From: Lingula anatina | Lineage: Eukaryota; Brachiopoda; Lingulata; Lingulida; Lingulidae | Assembly: GCF_001039355.2 (NCBI RefSeq) | Contig: NW_019775822.1 | Coordinates: 62,001-126,000, forward strand | DNA length: 64,000 nt | Direction: 5' to 3' | Shown: positions 35,964 through 50,800 of the stretch, piece by piece | How the letters are laid out: every line of letters begins with the position of its first letter | Numbering within the stretch: position 1 is the first letter of the stretch | Translations under genes and position numbers: made by a program | Notes under the pieces: generated by a model | The model's input: only the letters and a program-made list of their open reading frames with translations | Told to the model about the DNA's origin: nothing | The model's database searches: none

Positions 35964-38900
35964 CTCTCTGAGTGTCAATTTCTAAATTTATTTACGATCA
36001 AAACTATCGCTCCTCTGTGGCAACTTTATCCTTTCCATACGCAACGACAAATAACATGTCAAACCATCATGAATACAATGTACCAAACACGCCCCTTAGG
36101 CCCTGCCATCACGTCGGGAACAACAACGGCAGCAGCTCCTTTCACATCCAAATGTGGATTATTTTGGGAGGACAATCCGTTAGGCGATTTCTGCTATCAA
36201 TTCAACGTGGACACACTATCCTGGGCTGAGGCACAGAGGCAATGTGAAATTAATAATGGATACCTTGCGAGCATTGCTAGTTTGCATGAACAACAGTATA
36301 TAACAGGTATGGCCCCACTTTATGTAAAATTAATTAGCCAAAATAACGTTTACGACAGTCTTCTCAATTCTGCTGATCAACCATAATTATATTGATTAGG
36401 AGCCCAAATGAAAATTATGCATTGATTAATACAGTTAAGACTTTCTGGATAATTATTCTTTAATTGTTATTATTAAAATTATCATCCAAAATATTCTTTT
36501 CAAATACTCGCTAATTAAAAAATTAGGAGTATATTCAATTTAAAATGACATACCGAACTCATACCTTTATGTTATACTACGGACCATTTATTTCCGTCTT
36601 TGGTGATACATCCGTATTAGCCAGGGTGCAGTCTATCCCCAACATGAGGTTTTACTGGTTAGGAGGCAATGACGTCATGTATGAGAATAGCTGGGAATGG
36701 ACAGACGGCAGTCCGTTTGCATTTTTCAATTGGGAAGCCGGTATGATGTGAATTAATGTCTTGGTTTAGCAATGTAGCCTCCATGTGTAAAAGTGTAATA
36801 AAAAGAGAGTCAAAGAGGATATTTGTGTTTTTCCAAAGCCTGTTTGACGTAAATGTAGCTGCTAATGCAATTTATCATTTATTTCACTATATATACATTT
36901 ATATCACTATATATATAGAGAGAGTGTATATATCTTTATATATACATGTGTATAATTTTGGTGATGAAAATATGATATCGAACTAATAAACTTCTATATA
37001 TACACCGAATATTTGTCTCTGTTAAGGTCAGCCATACGCCACAAAGTACGGCCATTGTGTGGAGATGGATGCATCAAAAGGCACATGGAGAGACGAAAAT
37101 TGCTCTCGAAGACAAGGATATATTTGCAAGAAAAAAGGTGAGGCAAAAAATTTTTTGTAATGATATGTAGCTGTCTAATTGGCACCGTTCATAAAATATT
37201 AAAATTCATAACTTTAAGTGATTACATTTTGCTGATAACCTTGTGTTCGAAAAGGTAAAATAGATGCCCAAAATACTCATAGAATTCAATTTTGAGTTCA
37301 AGTTCGTTACCTTTCTCGAACTACCCAATGTAAACTGCACAACGTGTACTCATTAAAAACACTGCATTTCTTTTCAACACAGTTTTAAATCAATATATTC
37401 TATTTTGTTCGGGAAAAACGAATGTTATTGATTTTTGTTAATAGCTTTTTTAATTCACAAAACTTGACGAAAGCCCATGTTGTGCATGCCGTAGTGATGG
37501 GTTTCTGTTTTAGGAGCGAGTACCATGATAACTGGTGCGCCGAATACAGAACCAACAGCTACTGTAGATCAAGGTATGTTGTATACTTCATGTAGTATTG
37601 TAGTATTTCGTATTCTCCGTCTTTAAACTTGTTTTTTAATGCATGTGCTTTGACAAGACTCATGGATGAAAATGTACTATTTTTCAGTTATGTGTTTATA
37701 AGTCACAAAATAATAAAACGAAAACTATGCACGCCATTACCCTCTTTAAGCTACCCTTTTTTGAAAAAAGGCCTTACATAAGTGGTTTTGTGTTCACAAT
37801 TTCCTCACACTTCCTCACTCTGCATTATAAAATGTCACATCAGAGGCTTATGAAAATATGCCCCTCTTATGTTAACACATGACAAGTTAGCAGTCACTTT
37901 TGCTCATTTACTCTTTGTTATTAGTTTTTATTAATTCGAATCATGTAACATTTAACTTTGAATTCATTTGAATGTTAGTTCTTTGCCCACTCAAACATAC
38001 ATTTTCGTAATAGAAGGTCGTTATATTTTTACCAAGGGGTTTCCCATTGTACTGGTGACTGGACCTTGTACGCTGGAAGCTGTTTCAAGGTGCTTAATGC
38101 ACCCCAGGCGTGGCCCCGGGCTAGAGACACGTGTAGACGGGAAGGAGGCGATCTTGCATACATATCAAACGCGAATGAGAACAATTTCGTCATTAGCTTA
38201 GCTGGGGAAAAAGAAGGTGTGTTCAGGGTTCTACTTATCTTTTATTTTAGAAATTAAAAACTGTATCATATGTCTATAGTGTGTACACGATGTGCTGTCA
38301 ATGTTGGCGATTATTTTCGTTTGTGGTATTCAATTACATGCAAAACTTGACATTCTGAGTCGCCAGTGCAAAATTGCACCGGTCATTTTCAAATATGGAT
38401 GAGGCATAAGTCAGTATATGATTCAGATTCCTAAGCCTTCAGAAAATTGTATTTATGGTGGTACACCATGTAAGAACATGCTGTTGGCATAGAGTGCATA
38501 TGAACATATGGGGACATTTTCTTGCAGGGTGGAGAGAGTTTTGGATAGGATTCAATAGCCTGCGGATCACCAACCAGTTTGAATGGTCTGGTGGAACTGA
38601 AGTGTCATTTACCAGTTGGAGTGCAGGCGAACCTCACGCTGGGAAAGAAGAAAATGTGTGCGTCAGTCTGTACACATCTGCACAAAATGTAAGTAGAATT
38701 TTGTTTTGCTTTAACGGCAATGGATAGAAACGGTAATTATTTTGTTTTATAGAAGCGGGTTCATCTTTAATGTGTCTTTAATTTACCAGGAAGTTTCGTT
38801 TCAAATACTCAACTGGAAAAATGTCTAAACGTTAGTATTTATTTTCAAACCCCATGTTTTTACTGATAGTTAAGAAAAAATGGATTAAAATGATAATTAT

Positions 38901-41843
38901 TGCCATAAATATTCCATGCAATCCCTGACCAGATCGATAATTGTAGCACATTTTGCCTTGACGTCGAGACAGGTGTCTTAACTCCGGTGTTCTGTGACAT
39001 TTTGTTTTTCTAGGCCGGCAGATGGAATGCTAATGAATGCATCCAGCCGTTGCCATTTGTCTGCAGAAAACCAGCACCAAAGATGGTTTCGCCACCTACA
39101 GTGACGTATGACGGATGCCAAGGGGTTGGTATGACATTGTCATGTTTGATGTACAAATGGCGCTTCCACTTTGATCCTACATGTGTCAGTTGTAGACATT
39201 GGACAGTGATTTCAGCAGTCTTCTAACACTGCTGAAATAGCTGTCTTTGAAAACATAATTAAAATAATTTGCTCTTCTTTCATTATTTATCATTTGCATT
39301 TGATGCCTGTACCTCTCTCACAAAAGCCGCGCATTTTTCTTACAGGAATCTTCACGTGTAACTTCCTGATTTACTTGTAGATTTGCAAAAATTAAGCAGT
39401 ATCGTATTTCAGTTTAATTATATAAGTCGAATGAATTCCATACAGGTAATGTTCAAAGAAAACATATGTCCACATGCATTCCCTCTCTTTGTGATTGACA
39501 TTCTGATGACAATACAATTATAAATGATATATTTAATTATTTCGGCAATCTTGTTTTTATATTGCAGAGCGCGACGTGGACCTATAAAACGTCATGCTAC
39601 GGCATATCAAGTACAGGAGAAACATGGTCTGATGCTCTGCAGAACTGTAAGAAATCAGGAGGAACATTGTTGGAGATAAACAATCGGTACCTTAGCCTTG
39701 TAATTATTTTATATAATGAAATATATTAAACTAATATAGTTAAAATTAGTTTAATAACCAACGGGATCCCACGGGTTTGCCTCACTATATCTTTCTGTTG
39801 CTTTATGACATTACGTAAATGGAATCCCACAAATCGACGTGGAATGTCTTGCATAAGACCCGTGATTCATCCCCTAATGATATAGATATGAAAACCTAAC
39901 AATCCGATTCAAAATTAATAAAATTAACAACTGTAAGACATGCCAGTCATATAATCATTTAGCTGACTTCGGTAAATCAGCACAAGTAGCCATTAACCCG
40001 TATGTCAAGTTATTATAATTTTAATTAATGGTGTATATTTTGCTTTAATGATGTCATTCCGTAGTCTAGAGCAGGCGTATATTGGGTCACAGCTTGGTGA
40101 CAGAGATGTCAACACAGAGCACTGGATAGGACTCAGTAAAGGTGACAAGGGAGACAGCTACTCTTGGACCTCAGGGGAACATGTGGCATACACCAACTGG
40201 GACCAAACACACTCAGGTATAATATCAATGACGATGTACTGCGTCCAGTTTGACTTAACTTTAAAATCGACAAACCTGAAATATTATGAACCTAGACATA
40301 CGAAGCGTGTGTAATTTTAATTGAGTAGCGTGAATTTTCACAAAGAAGTGAATTATCGGACTAGATTTTTTTCCATTTTTCTATTGGCTTGACAGGAACC
40401 TTTTTCTGTGTGGGTTTTTGGGCTGTGTAATACGTTGTGAACACGCATGATTCTTTGATGCTCACGTGTGTAGGTGTAAAGGTGCATTTGTCCATGGCCG
40501 CTCCTGTCCGTGTGTGCTTTTGTGCGTGCGCGCTCACTTTCCTTCAGCCATGGTCATAACGAAAATTTACCTCCTTTCATTAGGAAACGGAGAATACGTC
40601 TGTGTAGCGATAACAGTATCCGGTAAGACAGCAGGTAAATGGGCAGACCGAGCCTGCTCCCAGACCAAAAGCTACATTTGTGAATATCCCAGAAAGGGGT
40701 ACCAGCAGAATAAAGTCGGTACAACTCCAAGACCTCCCGCCTGTCCTTTGGAACACTACTGGAGAGGATATGGCGATTACTGCTACAAGGTCTAGTTCTG
40801 TTGTATTTTAGAAACAACTAAAAAAGCATGTCAGTATTGATCGGAATGATATCATCCGTTTGTTTGTTTGTTTGTCTGCTGATTCGCTGCGTCGTTTACA
40901 AAACTTACGAGATGGCGATATCTAGTCTAAAGCAATTTCATAAAGATATCAAAATCCAGTAATTAAGTATCACAACTAGTTGAAGAATGTTTTGCACCCG
41001 GACCTGTAACTGGATGAAAATAAAGTGTACAGAATGAAGGACCTGACGAAATTTCTTTATTATTTAATTTGAAGACAATGGTATTCGGAATATATTAGAT
41101 GTGAAATTAGCCTGGACAATGACAACTATTATATTTATCTTATTTGTATTATCTTCACTTAGAAAATATTTTAGATTTTTACAACAGTTTCTTGCATTGT
41201 TTAGAGAGTGTTTGGTCGTCAGACTTGGTTCCAAGCCTGGGAATTATGTAAGAATCTTGGAGGTGACCTTGCTAGCTTTCATAGCCAACGCCAGATGAAC
41301 GAAGCTGCGGATGTGCCACAATACGCGTAAGAAAAAAATCACTAGTATTGGTTTAAGTACACTAATGAAAGTAATTTACTAACAACTTAACAATCAAAAA
41401 GTCTCACTTCACTTTAATATCGGTGCAACTTAAGTAAGACTATTTAGATATGATGGCTGATGTTTTAGACAATCCCATGCTGTAAAGCCATGCCATTTCA
41501 TTGTTTTCAGGTTTCATATATTTCACTCATATTTTAGGAGTGGTTACAGAGACAACTTCTGGATCGGCCTGCACAAACCCACCAAGAACAGCAGCTATGT
41601 CTGGACAGATGGTTCTGCTCTGGACTATACTAACTGGGACGAGGGAGAACCCAATGACCATAACGGTCTGGAGAGCTGTGTGGAACTGAACAGAGGACAA
41701 CGGGGCCTGTGGAACGATGCCAACTGTTACACCTTGAAGCAGTGTATTTGTCAAGTTAAGAGAGGTACATAAATTAATGTTTTGGTTTCCCATCCTCACT
41801 ATTTTCATATTTACTCAATTCAAAAATTTATATATTTATTTAC

Positions 41844-41882
<39 letters not shown>

Positions 41883-43207
41883 GTTTCTTTTCTTAATTAT
41901 AAATGAAATTTTACAATTGTTCAGTATGTCCTAAAAATTGTACTTTCGTTAGGAAGTAAAGTAAGCAAATGAAAACAACTATTGTAACTTAATTCATTGG
42001 ATATGCAGTATACAGAATTATCAAAGTATGAGAAGCCTTACAAATTATACTGCACGTGTAAAGTCATTTATTCATTTAACAATACAAATAGTATTTCAAA
42101 CTCAAAATAAAGATATTTCACTAAAAGTTGTTTCTTTCTCAGGTGACCCAGTGTATACTTCGATGTCTACGCCGGCCACAACAAAAGGTATGCTTAATTT
42201 TCAATTACTCCTAATGTTAAGAAACATTTGAAAAATGTATAAATCATATCATTGACGTTGAAGAGCATCTTTCGTGGTAAAGGGAAAATAATGATTGATA
42301 TTTTTAAAACCTGTTTTTAAGAAATTTATTAGTCATTCTGAACAAAATTTTTTATTCGGCTAACATATAGCCATAATACTTTGACTTTTTAAAATTTCTG
42401 ATAATTAGCTGTATATTTTATTCTTACCCACATGCCTGCAACTTTCATAATAAAATGTAAGATCCTTGCTGTCGCTTTATCGATGATTTACATTATAATA
42501 AAAAAAAAACTTGTAATGTCAGACAAAATTGAGGAGTCGGTTAACAAGCGCACCCGACCATAATTTTGTGGAAATCAGAATTATCTATAACTTTTTTTTT
42601 CAAATTGAAAATCATTGGGTACTTGTTTGATAAGTGGGAAATATTTCAAACTAGCTTCAGGAAACATTTGAATGCTGATTTTATGCTAAAACACGAACCA
42701 AGCTATGAATTTCACACCCAAAACAAAGAAATTTAAAAGAAAATTTAGCTATTAATCGATTTTGTCTGGCCTAATGGCAATATTTATAGCTCCTCACTGC
42801 GGAAACGACACCAACTGGCTAAGTCACGGAGATTATTGCTACTACCTGAGCCTTAGATATGGCAGGGGCGCCCAGTTACCCTGGCATGACGCCAAGATCT
42901 ACTGCATACAAAACGGTGGTGATCTTATCAGCATACACAGTGTTGACGAGAACAATTTCCTGATTTCTCAAGTAAGAAATTATCATTTTAAAACATTTTT
43001 CTTAATCAATGCTTACCTGCAGCTAGCAGGATTTTAGTATGAAAAAATCCCAGGGAAGCGGTTGAAGATAAAATGATATGCAAGCTGGCTGTTTGTACCG
43101 TCTGGTACTCATCTAGACGCTAAATGTATGAAAATGATATACTTCTGATGATATGGGAGAAAGAAAAGGGATAACACTTAATAAATATCCACCCAACTTT
43201 CCCCCCA

Positions 43208-43240
<33 letters not shown>

Positions 43241-44834
43241 TACACTTCCCGCAGCATAAAACCCTGGCTAGCAATTCTGGTTTTGTTTTGTCTCGATTGA
43301 CGTGATTTTCTTTGTCTGTATAACGCTTTACGTCTACATTAAAACATTAATGTAACGCGTTTGTACACGTAATAAATATGGCAATGAATTTTATGAATAA
43401 GATTTATGTGTTAATTGTACATACTGTTTGCTTCTACAGGCTTATGATTCGAGACAGTTCTGGATTGGATTAAATGCTCTGGATTTTGAAAGTTACAAGT
43501 AAGCATAACATTATTGGACCGTTCGCGGATGATTGTGATATGCTGTATACATACAAACTATGTCTAATTGATTATCAGCTGAGATTTGGCAAAAGCGTGT
43601 TAGCTGGTATAACATTAACAGTTACTGTACTCTGCTTTGTGTACGCACTTCAGTAGCAATTTCTAGCGGGTAATCCCTCGTCTCCACAACTAAATGATCA
43701 ACACAAAAAAGGATGAAAACTCACAGTGAGACACACTGAATCATGTTTGTAACGTTCTCTGTACTGCAAATTATTAGTAGTAGTAGTAGGAGTAGTAGTA
43801 GTAGTAGTACAAACCCTTGGACTTATTAAGATCTAACTTATCTTTAAACCTGTTTAACAGAACGACGCTTTTACAGGTTAATTTATATTAATTTATATTA
43901 ATTGGCTAATAATGTAGTTATCATATTACCTTGATCTTTCCAGGTGGAGTGATGGCAGTGTGTTGGACTTCCTGGCCTGGGACGTGAACCAGCCAACCAA
44001 CCTTTATGGTGGCCAGAGATGTGCCACATTTAGCAAGCTAACAGGTAATATAACGATAATACGTTTTGAATTTATTTTGAGTAATACTCTTATTGTGTGA
44101 AAAATTTTCAATCGTGCGAACAATCTACGGACTGAAATTACAGGGCAAGTGAAAACGAGGGTTAAATTAAAGGCAGGGAGTATTAACAGTGCGTGATCTG
44201 GGAATATTTAAGTATCTGGATCATTCGAAAATTATTGAAGACTTGTTCTGTTCCAATTCACAAAAATCATATTTCTGATCGCCTGTCTTGTATTCTTTAA
44301 CAGGAAATTGGGGAAACGAGAATTGTGGTGAATATAAAAATTATATATGTAAACGGCACAAGGACACGAGAACCACGGTGGCTCCGACCCCAACTCCAGT
44401 CATACTTGGGGGCTGTCCGACAGGATTCCAAGGCATTGGTAAACTTCCTTGATACATTTAATATATATGATGAACATTTTTATTATTTTACTAGACTTAT
44501 AAGGAAAAGACATTGTGCTGTCCTTCCTGGTTAATGAATAGAATAAAATTATCTATATTGAGAAAGATATAAAATGTTTGTCTGCTGAACCAAGCTATTT
44601 TGTAGATAGATTTCTGAAATCAATGAAGATTCGAGATGCATATTTTTGTAGGTAATAAGTGCTACATGATTGTGGGAGACGACATCGATTCTAGCAAGTT
44701 AAAGGCGTGGAATGAGTCGATTCATGCGTGTGCTACATTCAGTAAGAGATCTGTTCTTGCTAGTGTTACCAATTCCTTGGAAACAGGTTCGTAAAAGTGG
44801 TAAAGAAAGTGTAGTCTTGTTTGTCCGAATTGTA

Positions 44835-44877
<43 letters not shown>

Positions 44878-47800
44878 AAAGCAAGAGTTAATAATTATAA
44901 GTGACAGTTAATAATTATAAATAAATTGCTAATTGTTAATTATTATTCTATTCGATCAACCGTTATTCTATCCGGTTGATCTTTCTGGATTTCATCATTA
45001 ACTTAATTCAACAAATTAAAAATCACACTTTCAGCGTTTCTGACTACTGTTCTTAAAGACAAGACTTTAAACTACTGGATAGGCCTAAGCATACAGTGGG
45101 TTGGTTACAAGCGCAGATACAGAAGATTTCGCTGGGCAGACAATTCTAAAATCGACTATGCCAATTGGGATTTCGGAGAGCCCAGTGGAACTTCATACAC
45201 CCCTAAGGTAAGTTAAGGGACATATTTTTGTACATTACTTACAAGACACAAATGTCTTAACCGTTGTATTTTTATGTAATGTGATTACAGCATGAAAGAC
45301 GCTTCCTCGTTTTTGTGAAGTATTTTGTATACAATGTATGTGGCTTTGAAAGTCCTCATACACATATGTGGCTGATTGAGAGCAATCGCCCACTCGATGC
45401 TGGGATTTTCGTTTTCATTCATAAAATTCACGATTTCGCTTGATGGAAAGCCGAACTGATTTTATAGTCGCAAAATACTTTGTTTTAACGTTCCACGCCT
45501 TTTGAGATCATTAGTACAGCTTATGAAAAACAATAAGAGATATCTCATCGAACAATCATATAAAAAAAACTTTGAAAAATGTGCTTTGCATTTGGTTGAT
45601 GAACAGGAAGATTGTGTGGCTGTTGCTTCAAAGGGAAACTCTATTGGGCGATGGCGAGATCATGGGTGTAATGTAAAGATGGGCTATATATGCCAGACTT
45701 GGAAAGGTAAGTTGGAATGACAATGAAGCACCAAGACAGCGTAGTTAAGAGTATAGCACACGTAATACGACATCAGTGCGATATATTAGTAACCAAGTAA
45801 CATATGTTACGGCATGCGGAACTTTAAAGTTTAAATTAAAAAATCGTACAATATGGTTTATAACTTTTTTGTTTTTGGTTTAAATGATCTTCTAAACCCT
45901 TTCCGATTAGAATGGTGAAGAATGATGTCTCTATAGTTTTAATCTTACTGTTGAACGTGAATACAGCATCATAAATAAATTCAAGTAAGTACAAGTAAAT
46001 TAACGTGCTTTTTGTAATGCTTCCAGCAGTGATACATTTCGTTTCGTTTAAGATCCTAACCTTCCCACATCACAAGCGCCCACACAAGCAGGCTCACTTT
46101 GTCCAACTGGCTACGAATCATTTGGATCTGCCTGTTACCAACTGACGTCACCAATGACCTGGGAAGAGGCCAATGTCACGTGTGAGGGACAGCAAGACAG
46201 CCTGGTGTCCATATTAGACCCCCATGAGCAAGCTTTCCTTGTTTTGATGATGCATCGGAATGATACACAGCCTGTGTGGATTGGGTTACATAGAAATAGG
46301 GTAGGATTTATCGGCGATGAGAACTGGGTACAAATTCAGATCAGGTCTTAAATTGAAAGATTGTGGCTAAGTGCATTCAGATTTTCAAAATGGCGCTCTA
46401 CGTTGATATTGTATTGTTAATATTAAAGGATTACCCAGTACATCGGATGAATGAATAAACATCTTACATTTTTGATGTTGATGTTCTTTTCCCTTTCAGT
46501 CATCATTTGAATGGGTTGATGGATGGCTTGTGAATTATGTCAACTGGAACGCTCGGGAACCTTCCCGGAACACGGGAGACTACTGCGTACTTCTCGACAC
46601 TAATGGACGTTGGAATGACACAGTGTGTTATAGGAAATTTCGAGCGATTTGCAAGAAAACATCAGGTAAATACCATGTTCTCCTCTTGGAAAGTGCTACA
46701 TCTGCGGTTACCACGTGATTAATTAACAATACAATTAAATCAACACATTCTTGTTTTAAAGATTTTTCATATAAGCTGGACCATTGAAAATATTTTTTAC
46801 AAATTGACTCGTTTTAGCATGGTATTTTTCAATATAATTACACCATACGTTGACACCTTAAATCCACTGTATAACAAGTTTGTGTGTCCACTGCGAACGT
46901 GTTTATTCTTAGTCACTGAGTGTTTCCAACGGGCTGTGGTTTTCTTTCAAGAAATATTTACATACTGGCATTCAGCACCCATAATATTACAGTACCAGAT
47001 TATTTTATTTTTATTAAGCTACGAAACTGGTAACAAAAAGAGTAGTAAAATCTGCGACAGTTAAAATCCGCAAATATATACTAATATTCCGGTTTTGAGT
47101 AAGTTGAAGGGACGGAATAGAAAACACAGGCAAGAGACAGTCATTTGAGAGGATGCATGAAGTGGAAAATATTCAAAATCCGTGTCAATTGGTTTCAGTT
47201 CGGCCGCCCACTCCGACTGCAGAAATCCCTGGCACTTGTCCGGACGCCACCTGGCATCCCTATGGTTCCTATTGCTACTTTATGTCGAAAGGATATGCAA
47301 TGTGGGCAGGTGGCATTTTCCAGTGCCACAAAAAGGGGGCGACACTGGCCTCCATCTCAGACCAAGGGGAGATGGACTTTATACTGCGGACCGTTAGAGA
47401 GCAGCTGATAACGGTGGATCTGTGGATAGGACTATATAGGAATATTGATGGTGGGGCGCAATTGATTAATTATACACCTGTATAAGGGAGACAAATTAAA
47501 CTTTGAATTTATTCGTAATCAATTATGTTTTTTATTTAATGAAAAAGTCACCTTTGAATGCCATATATTTTCTGTTCATTGCGAGGGCTTGCATTCTTTA
47601 CAGTCGACGTGATTTGTAACGTTCCATAATTAAATTGTCAAAATGAGCGTAAATAGGCCTACTCATCAGTAACTCAAGATAATTCGCATATCATTTATAT
47701 TCCTCCAAACCCTCTTTTGGCGTCAAACTCACTTATTTTTCTGGCAAACAATTTGAGATCTTACACGTCTTTAAACAGGGTCACTCCGTTGGTACGATGG

Positions 47801-50800
47801 CACTCCTATCAATTACGAGAACTGGGGAATAGGGCAGCCATCTTCAGAGAAGGACATGGACTGTGTATATGCCGCCAAAGGGCGCGGTGATTGGCAGGCG
47901 GGGCGGTGCGGCCTAGCAATAGGCTATATTTGTAAAGTACCCAAAGGTAAGGGTCAGCGGACACGAGCTTGCATGGTCAAAGTAGATGTTTGCTCTGTTT
48001 GTGTTTACACTTTACTGTATATATGGCTTTTATTTGGCAATGTATGGTTTTCATCCCTTAGTTAAGGTACTATGTTAGATCATTAACTTGCCTCATTTTC
48101 AATATGACGTAGTATTGTGTGTCGTTTTACTGTAGTTTTTCTTTAATGTATTTACGCTAAAATTTGTAACTTATAATTGGTCAAATTAAATGACATAATA
48201 AATCAAGTCCTTCAAATTGAATAGCTGCAACTGCAGGAAAACGTCCAAATGTTGCAGATAATATTTCATTTTTGAGGAGGATATCTATAGTTTTCTACGT
48301 AAACCTGTTTTTTTAACAGCTTTGACGGCTTTTTAAAATGATCTTATGAAAACCATGGCTTTTTTCATGGCCACATGCTTCATATATACACAGTGAATGT
48401 GTTCCATATATTTAGTTCTAGCAACAACACCTCTAGCTCCTGCTTGTCGAGATGGCTGGTACCAAAGAAATAGCATGTGTTATAAGGTAATTCACATGTC
48501 CTTAATATTTCAATTACTCGAGATGGCATTTGACAAATGTAGAAGAAATCCACCTTCGAAAACACCGCAAAATGCACACCAACGTAGATAAGCACAGTAC
48601 ACGTAGCCAGTGTCGGCCCAATACGATGGCCCAGCGGCTAAAAGGATGTTGGCCGATACTGTTCTTCAGCAATATTGGTCTGCTTAATTGTAGGTTTAAA
48701 AATGCAATGTTTAGCTGACATCCGACCTCGACAGGTGCTTCTGTCATGTATGGTTTTCGTAAGATTATATTACATTTTTTTTCAAACAATATTTATTTAT
48801 GCTCTGGTTTAATAGAGTTAATTGTAAGTTTGGGGGAAATAGATATATATTCATTCATATCTGTACGACTTTTTTTTATAATTTTGATTAGGGATTTTAT
48901 AAATCGCGTAGAAATACGAGAACCTGGGCGGATGCTCGCAGTTTCTGCCAGCTTGAAGGAGGAGATCTGGCGAGTTTTCTCAGCAGTGTAGAATTGAACT
49001 GGTACTTGGACACCCTTGGGACATATTTTAGGTGTGTATTACAATTTGTTCTGCTTTGTCTCACTGATAATTTGTATATTATTATTATTTTTATAAAATT
49101 GGTTGTGTGCCTTGGAGAAATATGTGAAATTGAATTCTATATCTCACTTCAAAAGGATAATTGTTTTGGCCCATTTTTAATTTTTTTGTTTATTTACTTT
49201 TGGGAGGAAGGTTAAAGCATACAGAAAGTATTTGGTTTAGAAAATGTGGTAAAGGTTTTTCCTTTTACCTCAGATACACACTCGGTAGAGATATGGTTTG
49301 GATTGGTCTACATGCACCAACAAATACAACAGGTTAGTCCGTTCTCACCTTGTTGACGGTGAATCTCTCTAACCTTAGTTAAAATACTAGTGAAGCAAAA
49401 CAGCTGGTAAGATTACTTACCATTTCCCTCGTGCGCCGGATTGCATAATGCTTTTATAGTATGTGCTTAATGTTTTGTTTGTATTGAGTACAAAGATAGT
49501 AACTTTTGATATAACTAAAAATAAACAATCTACAAATAACACAAGTTTGATAAACGATTCTGTAAATAGATGGCGCTGAGCACATTTGGTCTGACAGCAC
49601 GGAGACCAACTTCACGAACTGGGATGACGGACAGCCAGACAACCATAACGGAATGGAGCGCTGTGTTGGGATGTTTGCCACAACGGGAAAATGGCGAGAT
49701 GAGAACTGTGCAAGCGCAAGAGGTTGGATTTGCAAGGTACCTCTAGGGGCAACGACGGTCTCGAGGACAACAGAAGGGACAAGTATAGGTAAATTATACT
49801 ACTTTTTTATTTATTTCTCGACTCTTTTATTTAAAATATGTAAAAATTCAGTTGTTAAGACATAAGAATAAAAACTATTTGAAACCTTCTTTATGCAGTT
49901 TAATCACCATGATTGGATTAGTATTAGCGCTCATTAATACATGTAAAGTACATATGAGAGCAATCTGATATTGCAGGCAACAAAACAACGTTCTGTTCTT
50001 ATTAATATGAATTATAAACACTACAAGACAAGAAATGAAAAATAGGGATACATGAAAAATGCTTAAACGTGTGCCGTGAATCTTATATCTAATTTAGACG
50101 GCAATACAACCACGAAAAGTTTGTGAACTATGAATAAACACGGCTTCTTTGTTACGTCTCTTTAAATTAAGATTATCAAAAACTTCTTTTATTATAAAGA
50201 ACCATATTTTCACATTATCCATTGCAGATAATATCTGTGTGATAAATACAGCGAATATCTTATTTCAGCCGGCAACATCTGTGGAGATAATTGGCATTCT
50301 TTTGGGGACAACTGTTATTTCTACAGTCATCGCTGGGGTGATCCAGGGCGCGAGTCGTGGCGCAGTTCTCGAAAATGGTGTCTAAAGAACGCAGGCGATT
50401 TGCTTAACATCCAGACCCCAGAAGAGGCCGATTTCATCACCGCCTTAATTGGTAGAACAGAGCACGCTAAATTATGGATAGGAGCTAATAATGTAGACTT
50501 GAACGGCTACAAGTAGGTTTGCTGTTTCACGTAAGACACACAGCTCAGCTGTTTGTAATTAACAGAAATGATTTAATTTTATTGTAGAATTTTGATTTAC
50601 TTTACTTGCTGGCCGTTTGCAAATGAAATGCATATGAACTTACAAAATTCACCAAAGACATCTAGACTGCATGGCGGGTTTTCCAGAAACCGCGGTTTTT
50701 AAAATGACTAATTTATATAATATGGATTTATGAAAAAGATGATAAGCGAAAATCTTCCACCTGTAAAACGTTGATTTTTTCTCCATAGTGCTTTAAAATA

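Noticed and set aside
39125-39128. Alternative GT donor four bases after 39124 in gene B
   Set aside because: It would shift the frame and put a stop early in the next exon; the donor at 39125 keeps phase 0 as in gene A.
48600-48735. Possible tRNA-derived SINE or RNA gene
   Set aside because: A short hairpin is visible, but no tRNA A-box/B-box pair or cloverleaf could be drawn.
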